A model generated the notes under the pieces. The model had not been told where the DNA came from. It was given only the letters and a program-made list of their open reading frames with translations, and did not search any database. Shown here one piece after another: positions 32,721 to 41,690 of a stretch of DNA of 64,000 nucleotides. The first letter of the stretch is position 1, and each line of letters starts with the position of its first letter. The DNA is from GCA-002712045 sp028112705. GTDB taxonomy: Bacteria > Pseudomonadota > Alphaproteobacteria > Rhodobacterales > Rhodobacteraceae. Position numbers and translations under genes: made by a program. The stretch covers positions 218,285-282,284 of the forward strand of contig JAOGYN010000001.1 in assembly GCA_028112705.1 (NCBI GenBank), given 5' to 3'.

Positions 32721-33827
32721 TTAATTTGGAAAAGAAATTTTACCTCCAGATACAGCCTTTAATACACCTGTGGTGTTTCTTGAAGATGTATTTAATCCTC
32801 TTAAAACCCTTACAGCCAAAAATCCAAATGCCTGAGCTTCTAACATATCTCCATCTAAACCATATTCATCTACGGTAGAAACCTCAGCGTCTAAAGTGTT
32901 TTTTAATGCTGATAGTATAGTTTTATTTTTTCGCCCCCCACCCGAAACCAAAACAAGTTTTGGCTTTACTATTAATGCATTTAGGCTCAATCGCACCGAC
33001 TCAACACACGCAGCTGTTGCTGTCGCAATTGCATCGTAAGATGATAAGTCATTTAAAGCCCTAAGGAAATTGGGGAATGAATTACGATCTAATGATTTTG
33101 GTGCATTTAACTCAAAGTACTTATCTTTTAAAAATGTGGTGATAATTGTTTGATCAACATTTCCATTTAATGCTAACGTTCCATCTAAATCATAATTTTT
33201 ATTAAACCTATCGTAAACTATATCATCGATTGGGGCGTTTGCAGGTCCAGTATCAAATGCAAGAAGTGCACCATCAGCTTCAGGTCTATCAAAACTTGGA
33301 TTTACTATTGTCATATTGCCAACACCACCTAAATTCAGGAAAGCTGTAACTTCATTTACTTCAATAAACTCTGCACATGCAAAATGAAAAAACGGTGTTA
33401 AGGGCGCCCCTTGGCCACCAGACATTACATCTAAAGTTCTGAAATCCCAAACAGTAGGCTTCTTAACATTATTTGAGATTACTTTTCCTGAACCTATTTG
33501 ATGTGTTCTCTTGTTATTTGGATCATGTGCAAGTGTTTGACCGTGAAACCCTATTATATCAGCATCAAACTTACGAATTTCGTTAGTATGAATTCTATGG
33601 ATTAAATTTAAAGCTTCATTTACGCAATCTTCGCCCGGCCATTTACCCAATGCCAGCTTTAGTATTTTTCTTTCAGAATCTAAAAAAGGCGTAAAACTAG
33701 AAGCACCAAAGTTAAATATCTTTTTTCCATCAGTTTTTATCAATGCCAAATCCAAACCATCCATCGAGGTGCCACACATGCAACCCAATGCATTTATTGG
33801 AAGATTTTTAATTATTCGTTCTTTCAT
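32721..33827 (-). CDS. anmK: anhydro-N-acetylmuramic acid kinase
   Basis: A 368-residue sugar kinase that converts anhydro-MurNAc and ATP to MurNAc-6-phosphate in peptidoglycan recycling. Seen are GCMCGTSMDGLDLALI at the N-terminus, GFHGQTLAHDP, the LNLGGVGNMTIV nucleotide-binding turn, AFDTGPANAPIDD and VLVSGGGRKNKTI. The divergent anmK-tyrS arrangement is common in alphaproteobacteria. It converges on eno. Confidence 0.95.
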   Translation of the reverse strand: MKERIIKNLPINALGCMCGTSMDGLDLALIKTDGKKIFNFGASSFTPFLDSERKILKLALGKWPGEDCVNEALNLIHRIHTNEIRKFDADIIGFHGQTLAHDPNNKRTHQIGSGKVISNNVKKPTVWDFRTLDVMSGGQGAPLTPFFHFACAEFIEVNEVTAFLNLGGVGNMTIVNPSFDRPEADGALLAFDTGPANAPIDDIVYDRFNKNYDLDGTLALNGNVDQTIITTFLKDKYFELNAPKSLDRNSFPNFLRALNDLSSYDAIATATAACVESVRLSLNALIVKPKLVLVSGGGRKNKTILSALKNTLDAEVSTVDEYGLDGDMLEAQAFGFLAVRVLRGLNTSSRNTTGVLKAVSGGKISFPN

Positions 33828-33882
33828 CAGGTAAAAAACTCGCTATAACCTCTTTAAACCGTTTACAGGATGTTAAACCTAT

Positions 33883-35133
33883 ATGACCTATAAGCCTAGA
33901 TCAGATTTTTTACATATAATGGAAAGTAGAGGCTATCTGCAAGATTGCACGGATCTTAAAGGATTAGATGAACAATTGTTAAAAAAGACTATTCCAGCTT
34001 ATATTGGCTTTGATGCTACAGCAGACAGTTTACACGTTGGATCATTAATACAAATCATGATTTTACGATGGTTACAAAAGACAGGCCATAAGCCCATCAC
34101 CTTAATGGGTGGCGGAACAACTAAGATAGGTGATCCTTCAGGAAAAGATCAAAGTCGCAAACTTTTAACAACTGATGAAATTAATCAAAATATATCTGGC
34201 ATAAGGATAGTATTTAATAAATATCTTAAATTTGGAGATGGAAAAACTGATGCCATACAACCTAATAACTCAGAATGGTTGGAGGAATTAAATTACATTG
34301 ATTTCTTAAGGGATTATGGTCGCCACTTTACTATAAATAGAATGCTAAGCTTTGATAGTGTCAAATTGCGATTAGAGCGTGAACAACCATTAACGTTTCT
34401 CGAATTTAATTACATGTTACTGCAAGCTTATGATTTTATGGAACTAAATAAGAGATATGATTGTGAACTTCAATTAGGGGGATCAGATCAATGGGGCAAT
34501 ATAGTTAACGGAATAGATTTAACCAGAAGAATAAATAAATCTGAAGTATTTGGTTTTACCACTCCCCTTTTGACTAAAGCAGATGGTTCTAAAATGGGAA
34601 AATCTGCTGATGGTGCTATTTGGCTAAATAGTGAACGTTTAGAACCATACCTTTTCTGGCAATTTTGGCGCAATACGATGGACGAAGATGTAGGTAAGTT
34701 TCTAAAATTATTTACAGAATTACCAATAGATGAATGCGAAAGATTAGATAAATTAAAAGGATCTGAAATAAATTTAGCAAAACAAATACTTGCTACAGAA
34801 GTTACAGGTTTGGCTCATGGAGAAGAAGCTGCCTTAAATGCTGCAGAGACAGCTAAGAATGTCTTTGATGATGGTTCATCTAATAAAGGACTACCCACAA
34901 CTTTTTTATCAGAAGAAGATGTATCAATTGGTCTTACAGTCGCCCAACTCTTCACAAGATCTGGATTAAGTAGCTCTGGAAAAGATGCAAAGCGATTAAT
35001 TGTAGATGGTGGGGCAAAAATCAATGACGAAATAATAAATGACCCCTCAAAAACTTACTTTTTAGATGAAATAAGTAAAGGAATAAAACTAAGCGCAGGA
35101 AAGAAAAGGCATTCATTGATAAGAATTAAGTAA
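33883..35133 (+). CDS. tyrS: tyrosyl-tRNA synthetase
   Basis: A 416-residue class I aminoacyl-tRNA synthetase. The HIGH-equivalent is SLHVGSLIQIM, preceded by YIGFDATADS; the substrate motif QLGGSDQWGNI is intact; and the KMSKS loop reads SKMGKSADG. The C-terminal S4-type RNA-binding domain begins near 345 (GLSSSGKDAKRLIVDGGAKIND). It is divergent from anmK and converges on the cyclophilin pair. Confidence 0.96.
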   Translation: MTYKPRSDFLHIMESRGYLQDCTDLKGLDEQLLKKTIPAYIGFDATADSLHVGSLIQIMILRWLQKTGHKPITLMGGGTTKIGDPSGKDQSRKLLTTDEINQNISGIRIVFNKYLKFGDGKTDAIQPNNSEWLEELNYIDFLRDYGRHFTINRMLSFDSVKLRLEREQPLTFLEFNYMLLQAYDFMELNKRYDCELQLGGSDQWGNIVNGIDLTRRINKSEVFGFTTPLLTKADGSKMGKSADGAIWLNSERLEPYLFWQFWRNTMDEDVGKFLKLFTELPIDECERLDKLKGSEINLAKQILATEVTGLAHGEEAALNAAETAKNVFDDGSSNKGLPTTFLSEEDVSIGLTVAQLFTRSGLSSSGKDAKRLIVDGGAKINDEIINDPSKTYFLDEISKGIKLSAGKKRHSLIRIK

Positions 35134-35150
35134 TTTGATTTTAGTATGCT

Positions 35151-35711
35151 TCAATCGTCATCTTTAATATAAACATTTGACATAAAATCTGGATTATTTA
35201 CAGCTCCATTGCTACCCTCTCCACGCTTAATTTTATCGACAATATTCTGTCCTGAAATAACTTTTCCAAAAATGGTATACTTACCATTCAAGAAAGGTGC
35301 ATCAGCAAACATAATAAAAAATTGAGAATTTGCAGAATCTGGATGTGCCGAGCGGGCCATACCAACTACACCTTTAGAATATTTCAAGTCGCTAAACTCT
35401 TCTGATAAGTCTGGTAATTCGGATCCACCACGGCCAGCCTTGCCAATATCAGAGGAGCCTTTCTTTCCAAACTGAATATCCCCAGTTTGGGCCATAAAAC
35501 CATCAATTACTCTATGGAAGACCACATCATTATAAGCTCCAATATTAGCCAAATCTTTTACTCTTTCAACATGTTTTGGAGCTACTTCAGACAATAGTTC
35601 CACTTCAACCAAACCTGAAACTTGACCATCAATTTCAATTACAAGAATATCATTTGCGTAAACTGAAGTATTAAAGAAAAGTAAACTAAAAACTAAAGTT
35701 AAAATTCTCAT
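35151..35711 (-). CDS. ppiA: exported peptidyl-prolyl cis-trans isomerase (cyclophilin)
   Basis: A 186-residue cyclophilin with a signal peptide (MRILTLVFSLLFFNTSVYA, cleavage near residue 19), so periplasmic. Active-site stretches are VVFHRVIDGFMAQTGD (Arg and Phe), NSQFFIMFADAPFLNGKYTIFG. It assists proline isomerisation in folding exported proteins. Its ATG overlaps the stop of the upstream cytoplasmic paralogue by four bases. Confidence 0.92.
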   Translation of the reverse strand: MRILTLVFSLLFFNTSVYANDILVIEIDGQVSGLVEVELLSEVAPKHVERVKDLANIGAYNDVVFHRVIDGFMAQTGDIQFGKKGSSDIGKAGRGGSELPDLSEEFSDLKYSKGVVGMARSAHPDSANSQFFIMFADAPFLNGKYTIFGKVISGQNIVDKIKRGEGSNGAVNNPDFMSNVYIKDDD

Positions 35712-36235
35712 TTAATTTCAACATCTGCCGCAACTCTTACAGTAATCATTCTATCTGGTTCCATTGGAGGCTCACCCTTAGCAATATTATCAACCAAATC
35801 CATTCCCTTCGTTACTCGGCCGTATACTGTATATTGACCATTTAGGAAGTCATTATCTTTAAAATTTATAAAAAACTGTGAATTTGCTGAGTCAGGGCTT
35901 TGCGATCTTGCTGCTCCAATAGTACCTCTAGCATGCGGTAACTTAGAAAATTCCGCTGGTAAGTTTGGATGTTCAGATCCTCCAGTTCCCGCTAATCTGA
36001 TATTAAAATCCTTCTCCATATTCCCATTTGATACATCACCAGTTTGAGCCATGAAGCCATCAATTACTCTATGAAAACAGACGTTATCATATGCGCCAGA
36101 ACGCGCGATGACCCTCATTCTTTCCGAATGCAAAGGTGCAACTTCAGAGAGTAGTTCGATATGAACCTCCCCAGATTTTAAAGTTATAATTATAATATTT
36201 TCTAATTCAGCACTTGTAGTCACGATGTTCTCCAT
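35708..36235 (-). CDS. ppiB: cytoplasmic peptidyl-prolyl cis-trans isomerase (cyclophilin)
   Basis: A 175-residue cyclophilin without a signal peptide. FHRVIDGFMAQTGDVSNG, GGSEHPNLPAEF, SQSPDSANSQFFINFKDNDFLNGQYTVYGRV are conserved catalytic and cyclosporin-site segments. It is paired with the exported form in one operon downstream of coaD, a common alphaproteobacterial order. The N-terminal dozen residues before the first beta strand are variable; no strong ribosome binding site precedes the chosen ATG. Confidence 0.92.
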   Translation of the reverse strand: MENIVTTSAELENIIIITLKSGEVHIELLSEVAPLHSERMRVIARSGAYDNVCFHRVIDGFMAQTGDVSNGNMEKDFNIRLAGTGGSEHPNLPAEFSKLPHARGTIGAARSQSPDSANSQFFINFKDNDFLNGQYTVYGRVTKGMDLVDNIAKGEPPMEPDRMITVRVAADVEIK

Positions 36236-36280
36236 TTTGTTTCGAAATCTCTTATTACATGAATGAGATAAGTAAAAGCC

Positions 36281-36772
36281 TTACCTCATCTTTTTAAGTA
36301 GTTTACTATGAACATCTTTAGTTACAAATTTACTAACGTCGCCCCCTAGCCTAGCAATTTCTTTAACCAATCTTGATGCAATAGCTTGATTCTTTAAATC
36401 TGACATTAAGAAAACTGTTTCAATTTCCTCATTCATTGCACGATTCATACCCACCATCTGATATTCATATTCGAAATCAGACACAGCTCTTAAACCACGA
36501 ATAATTACGCTTGCACCGACTTCTTGTGCGCAATGAATAAGTAAATTTTCAAATGGGTGAGTTACTATTTCTGTGCAGATATCTTCCGCAATGGGTCGTA
36601 TTTCAGATTCAACCATTGCAACACGCTCTTCTAAGCTAAACAAAGGCTCTTTATCACTATTTATAGCAACACCAATTACTAACTTATCTACCAGAGCGCC
36701 AGCACGTTTGAAAATATCAATATGACCAAGCGTAACCGGATCAAATGTCCCAGGATATAAAGCAGTTCGCAT
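36281..36772 (-). CDS. coaD: phosphopantetheine adenylyltransferase
   Basis: A 163-residue nucleotidyltransferase making dephospho-CoA from 4'-phosphopantetheine and ATP. The T/HxGH motif occurs in YPGTFDPVTLGHIDIFKRA, and IIRGLRAVSDFEYEYQM and the C-terminal SSR-like block (NQAIASRLVKEIARLGGDVSKFV) are typical. It heads the minus-strand group coaD-ppiB-ppiA. Confidence 0.95.
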   Translation of the reverse strand: MRTALYPGTFDPVTLGHIDIFKRAGALVDKLVIGVAINSDKEPLFSLEERVAMVESEIRPIAEDICTEIVTHPFENLLIHCAQEVGASVIIRGLRAVSDFEYEYQMVGMNRAMNEEIETVFLMSDLKNQAIASRLVKEIARLGGDVSKFVTKDVHSKLLKKMR

Positions 36773-37023
36773 TTAGCAACCTTTCATAATTTAAATGAGG
36801 CATAGCATCATTCATAGTATAAATTTTGTCCATCATGAACAAGTATACTGAACATTTAACTAAAATTTTAATATTTAACAATTAATAAAATAATTTCACT
36901 AATTATATATTATCACAAAAAAAAGCATTCAAATGAATGGCTAAAAACCAACTTTGTGCTTTCATCGACACGTATACAAGTCTATCATAGATAAAAATAT
37001 TTTATTACTAGGAGCAAATTAAA

Positions 37024-38523
37024 ATGCAAACAATTGGACACTATATCGACGGAGAAATTGTATCAGGAAAATCAGACAGAACTTCTGATGTATTTAATCC
37101 TGCTACAGGAGAAGTACAGGCAAAAGTATCATTAGCAACAGTTGATGAAATGAACTGGGCTGTTGAAATTGCTGCAAAAGCACAACCTGCATGGGCTGCA
37201 ACCAATCCACAGCGAAGGGCAAGAGTTTTAATGAAATTTGTTGACTTGCTTAATAGGGATATGGACAAACTTGCCGAATGTTTAAGCAGGGAACACGGAA
37301 AGACGCTACCAGATGCCGCTGGAGATGTTATCAGGGGGCTTGAAGTGGTCGAGTATTGTATCGGAGCTCCACAATTACTTAAAGGCGAATACACTGATAG
37401 CGCTGGCCCAGGTATTGACATGTATTCTATGAAACAGGCTTTAGGTGTGTCTGCAGGAATAACTCCATTTAATTTTCCAGCAATGATACCGATGTGGATG
37501 TTTGCTCCAGCAATTGCCTGTGGTAATGCCTTTATTCTAAAACCATCTGAGAGAGATCCATCAGTTCCAATGATGCTCGCAGAGTTATTTGAAGAAGCTG
37601 GACTCCCAAAAGGAATACTTCAAATTGTAAATGGTGATAAAGAAGCAGTGGATGCAATTTTGGATAATGAAACAATCCAATCAATCGGTTTTGTTGGTTC
37701 AACACCGATTGCAGAGTATATTTACTCTAGAGGTTGCGCTAATGGAAAAAGGGTTCAGTGCTTTGGTGGTGCAAAAAATCATATGATAATCATGCCAGAT
37801 GCAGATATGGATCAAGCAGCTGATGCCTTGGTTGGAGCTGGTTATGGAGCCGCTGGAGAGAGATGTATGGCGATCTCAGTAGCTGTACCAGTGGGTGATG
37901 ACACTGCAGACAGATTACTCGAGAAGCTTGCTCCGCGTGTCGAAAAATTAAAAGTTGGTCCCTACACATCTGGAAATGATGTCGATTATGGCCCAGTTAT
38001 AACTGCTCAAGCAGCACAAAAGATTTCTGATTTAGTTGAGAGTGGCATAAAACAAGGAGCCAAATTAGTCGTAGATGGACGCAATTTTGGTTTACAGGGT
38101 TATGAAAACGGATTTTTTGTTGGTGCACATCTCTTTGACAATGTGACAAAAGATATGGACATTTATAAACAAGAAATCTTTGGCCCCGTATTATCAACTG
38201 TACGTGCGCAAACATATGAAGAAGCATTGAGCTTAGCTATGGATAATGAATATGGAAATGGAACTGCTATTTTCACAAGAGATGGAGATACTGCTAGAGA
38301 CTTCGCAAACAGGGTCAATATAGGTATGGTTGGGATCAATGTCCCAATTCCAGTGCCTTTAGCTTACCACACTTTCGGTGGATGGAAAAAATCTGCGTTT
38401 GGAGATTTAAATCAGCATGGTCCTGATGCATTTAAGTTTTACACAAGAACCAAAACTGTTACGTCACGTTGGCCATCTGGTATAAAAGAAGGTGGCGAAT
38501 TCTCTATTCCAATAATGGAATAA
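37024..38523 (+). CDS. mmsA: methylmalonate-semialdehyde dehydrogenase (acylating)
   Basis: A 499-residue CoA-acylating aldehyde dehydrogenase converting methylmalonate semialdehyde to propionyl-CoA (valine catabolism; also malonate semialdehyde). Seen are ITPFNFPAMIPMWMFAPAIACGNAFILKPSE, FVGSTPIAEYIY, FGGAKNHMIIMPDAD (family-specific) and the catalytic Cys281 in AAGERCMAIS. AGGAGC lies upstream of the ATG. It opens a four-gene valine pathway cluster; a 250-base A/T-rich gap before it probably holds the promoter. Confidence 0.96.
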   Translation: MQTIGHYIDGEIVSGKSDRTSDVFNPATGEVQAKVSLATVDEMNWAVEIAAKAQPAWAATNPQRRARVLMKFVDLLNRDMDKLAECLSREHGKTLPDAAGDVIRGLEVVEYCIGAPQLLKGEYTDSAGPGIDMYSMKQALGVSAGITPFNFPAMIPMWMFAPAIACGNAFILKPSERDPSVPMMLAELFEEAGLPKGILQIVNGDKEAVDAILDNETIQSIGFVGSTPIAEYIYSRGCANGKRVQCFGGAKNHMIIMPDADMDQAADALVGAGYGAAGERCMAISVAVPVGDDTADRLLEKLAPRVEKLKVGPYTSGNDVDYGPVITAQAAQKISDLVESGIKQGAKLVVDGRNFGLQGYENGFFVGAHLFDNVTKDMDIYKQEIFGPVLSTVRAQTYEEALSLAMDNEYGNGTAIFTRDGDTARDFANRVNIGMVGINVPIPVPLAYHTFGGWKKSAFGDLNQHGPDAFKFYTRTKTVTSRWPSGIKEGGEFSIPIME

Positions 38524-38617
38524 TTAAACGCCATATTTCTTAAACAATGCAGGTTTTTTAAAAAACTAAATAGCACACTTAAGGTCAGATAAAAAAACAA
38601 GTCGAGGAACTCAAAAT

Positions 38618-39763
38618 ATGGATTTTTCTTTAACTGAAGAGAACACAGCAGTTTTCGATATGGCATATGAATTCGGTCAAGAATTTATTGCACCGAATGC
38701 ATTAACTTGGGAAAAAGAAGGCACTATACCCAAGGAATTATGGAAAAAGGCCGGATCTTTAGGCTTAGGAGGGATTTATGTCTCTGAGAAGTATGGTGGA
38801 TCCGGATTGGACAGGTTTAGTGCATCACTTATTTTTGAAGCACTTGCGATGGCCTGCCCCAGCGTTGGTTCTTTTTTAACTATACACAATATGTGTGGGG
38901 GTATGATTGATAAATTTGGGTCTGATGAGTTAAAAGAAAAATGGCTTCCAAAGCTGTGTACTATGGAGACAATATTCTCATACTGCTTATCTGAACCTGA
39001 CTCAGGTTCAGATGCAGCGTCACTTAAAACAAAAGCGTCAAAAACAAATCAGGGCTACTCATTGACTGGTACAAAATCTTTTATATCTGGTGGAGGATAC
39101 TCTGACGCATATATCATAATGACTAGAACTGGAAAAACTGGCCCAAAAGGTATTTCAGCTTTCATCGTAAAAGATAAATCTGATGGTCTCAGCTTTGGCA
39201 CTCCAGAAGATAAAATGGGGTGGAGATCTCAGCCCACCGCACAAGTGCAAATGGATGATTGCTTAGTTCCATTTGATAACATGTTGGGTGAAGAAGGGTT
39301 GGGTTTTTCTTATGCAATGAGTGGTCTGGATGGTGGTAGAATAAACATTGCTGCATCAGCTTTAGGTGGGGCTCAATCAGCTTTAAATAGTACTATAAAA
39401 TACATGAGTGAGAGAAATGCGTTTGGCAAAAAACTTAATCAATTTCAGGCTCTTCAATTCAAGCTTGCCGACCTTGAAACTGATATGCAGGTAGCCCGAA
39501 CTTTTCTTAGACAATCAGCTTGGAAACTTGACAATAACGCAAACGACTCAACAAAGTTTTGTGCAATGGCAAAAAGATTTGTGACTGACGTGTCTTTTAA
39601 TGTTGCCAATGAATGCCTCCAATTGCATGGAGGGTATGGCTATCTAAGTGATTATGGGATTGAAAAAATAGTTCGAGATTTAAGGGTCCACCAAATCCTA
39701 GAAGGAACAAATGAAATAATGCGTATGATCATATCTCGTGCCCTTATTGATGAAAATACTTAA
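38618..39763 (+). CDS. acyl-CoA dehydrogenase, probably isobutyryl-CoA dehydrogenase
   Basis: A 381-residue FAD-dependent acyl-CoA dehydrogenase. The FAD-binding CLSEPDSGSDAASLKT and the C-terminal LEGTNEIMRMIISRAL are conserved, and the catalytic base is expected near YGIEKIVRDLRVHQILEG. Its place between mmsA and the HIBYL-CoA hydrolase gene suggests isobutyryl-CoA to methacrylyl-CoA. It overlaps the next gene by one base. Confidence 0.9.
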   Translation: MDFSLTEENTAVFDMAYEFGQEFIAPNALTWEKEGTIPKELWKKAGSLGLGGIYVSEKYGGSGLDRFSASLIFEALAMACPSVGSFLTIHNMCGGMIDKFGSDELKEKWLPKLCTMETIFSYCLSEPDSGSDAASLKTKASKTNQGYSLTGTKSFISGGGYSDAYIIMTRTGKTGPKGISAFIVKDKSDGLSFGTPEDKMGWRSQPTAQVQMDDCLVPFDNMLGEEGLGFSYAMSGLDGGRINIAASALGGAQSALNSTIKYMSERNAFGKKLNQFQALQFKLADLETDMQVARTFLRQSAWKLDNNANDSTKFCAMAKRFVTDVSFNVANECLQLHGGYGYLSDYGIEKIVRDLRVHQILEGTNEIMRMIISRALIDENT

Positions 39764-40809
39764 TGCCAGATATTATTATAAAAAAAGTAGGTCGAGCCGG
39801 TTGGATAACATTAAATCGACCTAAAGCGCTTAATGCTTTGACTTATGATATGATATTGAAAATCGAAAATGCTTTAGAGGAGTGGCGAGAAGACCATTCA
39901 GTCTCATTAGTTTTATTTGATTCTGCAGGTAATAGAGCGTTTTGTTCAGGTGGAGATATCGCAGATTTATATGCAGAAGGTAAAAAAGGAAACTATGGTT
40001 TTGGGCAAAAATTCTGGAAAGATGAATACAGAGTAAATGCCAAAATTTATGAGTACACTAAGCCAATTGTCAGTTTTTTACATGGGTTTACTATGGGAGG
40101 TGGTGTAGGCATTGGTTGCCATGCAAGTCACAGAATTGTTTGTGGAAATACGCAGATAGCTATGCCAGAATGTGGGATTGGTTTGATGCCCGACGTTGGA
40201 GGGTCTTTGATTTTATCTAATGCTCCAGATGGGCTCGGAATTTACCTAGGTACAACCTGTAAAAGGATGGGGCCAGAAGACGCAATATATGCAGGTTTTG
40301 CTGATACATTTATTCCACAAGATAACTGGCACAATTTGAAAACTATACTTAGTGAGACCGGAAATTGGAAACGAATAATCGATTACAGTGCAAAAACCAG
40401 TAAAAGCTTTCTTAAAATAAATGCTACAAAAATAAAAAAATATTTTATGAAGAATTCAATTTTTGAAATTAATTCAGCGTTGAAAGATGATGAAAATGAA
40501 TTTACCAAAGAAAGCCTTTCATATCTTAATAGATCATCCCCGCTGTCAGTGGCTTGCACAGTCAAAGTAATAAATTTACTTAAAAATTCAAATAGTATTC
40601 GAGATGCTTTAAATATTGAGTATAGGTTCACTTACAGGGCGACTCAATATGGCGATTTCCTGGAAGGTATAAGAGCTCAAATAATCGAGAAAGATAAAAA
40701 ACCTAAATGGAAGAATAAAAGCTTAGAAGATGTATCAATTGAAAATATTGATTTCATGTTAGAATCGTTAAAAGAAAATGAATTGAATCTTGAAAAGGTG
40801 TTAAAATGA
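39763..40809 (+). CDS. 3-hydroxyisobutyryl-CoA hydrolase (crotonase family)
   Basis: A 348-residue crotonase-fold protein of HIBCH length, longer than ordinary enoyl-CoA hydratases (about 260). The oxyanion-hole segments NRAFCSGGDIADLY and MGGGVGIGCHASHRIV and the catalytic region MPECGIGLMPDVGGSLIL are clear, followed by the C-terminal helical extension. It would hydrolyse 3-hydroxyisobutyryl-CoA, the step between the dehydrogenase and MmsB. It overlaps mmsB by four bases (ATGA). Confidence 0.92.
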   Translation: MPDIIIKKVGRAGWITLNRPKALNALTYDMILKIENALEEWREDHSVSLVLFDSAGNRAFCSGGDIADLYAEGKKGNYGFGQKFWKDEYRVNAKIYEYTKPIVSFLHGFTMGGGVGIGCHASHRIVCGNTQIAMPECGIGLMPDVGGSLILSNAPDGLGIYLGTTCKRMGPEDAIYAGFADTFIPQDNWHNLKTILSETGNWKRIIDYSAKTSKSFLKINATKIKKYFMKNSIFEINSALKDDENEFTKESLSYLNRSSPLSVACTVKVINLLKNSNSIRDALNIEYRFTYRATQYGDFLEGIRAQIIEKDKKPKWKNKSLEDVSIENIDFMLESLKENELNLEKVLK

Positions 40810-41681
40810 AAATTGGCTTTATCGGTTTAGGAAATATGGGAACCCCGATGGCATTAAATCTAGTGTCTGCTTCTCATCAAGTAACAGGATACGATATATC
40901 CACGAAAATTCCAAATGAGTTAAATAAAGCAAATAGCATTATGGAATGCGTTAGTGACGCAGACATCGTTATTACTATGTTGCCAAATGGTGAAATTCTC
41001 AAAACAGTTGCTGATGAAGCAATAAATATGATGAAAAAAAATACAATTTTCTTAGACTGTTCCACGGTAGATGTGGAAAGTTCAAGAAATGTAGCAAAAC
41101 TGGCTAATAACGCTGGTATAGGAGCCCTTGATGCCCCAGTTTCGGGGGGAATAAGCGGTGCTGCGGCCGGAACATTGACGTTCATGGTTGGGGGAGAGAA
41201 AAAACACTTTAAGTTAGCTAAAGAACTATTTGATATAATGGGGCAAAAAGCAGTTCTATGTGGCTCATCAGGAAGTGGACAATCGGCAAAGATATGTAAT
41301 AATATGATACTTGGCGCTACAATGATTGCAACTTGTGAAGCCTTTGCGCTTGCAGATAAATTAAACTTATCCAGAGAAAAAATGTATGATGTGGTTTCAA
41401 CATCTTCTGGTTATTCTTGGAGTATGAATGCTTATTGCCCAGCTCCAGGTGTGGGACCAAAGTCACCATCTGATAATGAGTATATTCCAGGTTTTTCATC
41501 AGCCTTAATGTTAAAAGATTTATTATTATCTCAGCAAGCAGCAGAGTTAGTTGACGCAGACACCCCTATCGGAAGTAAAGCAACAGAACTATATAAACAA
41601 TTTGTAGAAAACGAAGGTGGAGCTGATAAGGATTTCTCAGCGATGTTGAAGAGATTTGAGAGTAGAGGTTATAAAAGTTAA
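40806..41681 (+). CDS. mmsB: 3-hydroxyisobutyrate dehydrogenase
   Basis: A 291-residue NAD-dependent beta-hydroxyacid dehydrogenase. The N-terminal Rossmann motif is GFIGLGNMGTPMALNL, the substrate motif DAPVSGGISGAAAGTLTFMVGG, and the catalytic Lys lies in GSGQSAKICNNMILG. The C-terminal CPAPGVGPKSPSDNEYIPGF stretch is typical of HIBADH. It yields methylmalonate semialdehyde, the substrate of MmsA, completing the operon. It converges on uvrA with nine bases between. Confidence 0.95.
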   Translation: MKIGFIGLGNMGTPMALNLVSASHQVTGYDISTKIPNELNKANSIMECVSDADIVITMLPNGEILKTVADEAINMMKKNTIFLDCSTVDVESSRNVAKLANNAGIGALDAPVSGGISGAAAGTLTFMVGGEKKHFKLAKELFDIMGQKAVLCGSSGSGQSAKICNNMILGATMIATCEAFALADKLNLSREKMYDVVSTSSGYSWSMNAYCPAPGVGPKSPSDNEYIPGFSSALMLKDLLLSQQAAELVDADTPIGSKATELYKQFVENEGGADKDFSAMLKRFESRGYKS

Positions 41682-41690
41682 ATTCACTTT

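Noticed and set aside
36773..37023. mmsA promoter
   Set aside because: Several A/T-rich -10-like words exist but none has a -35 at 16-18 bases; I do not call one.
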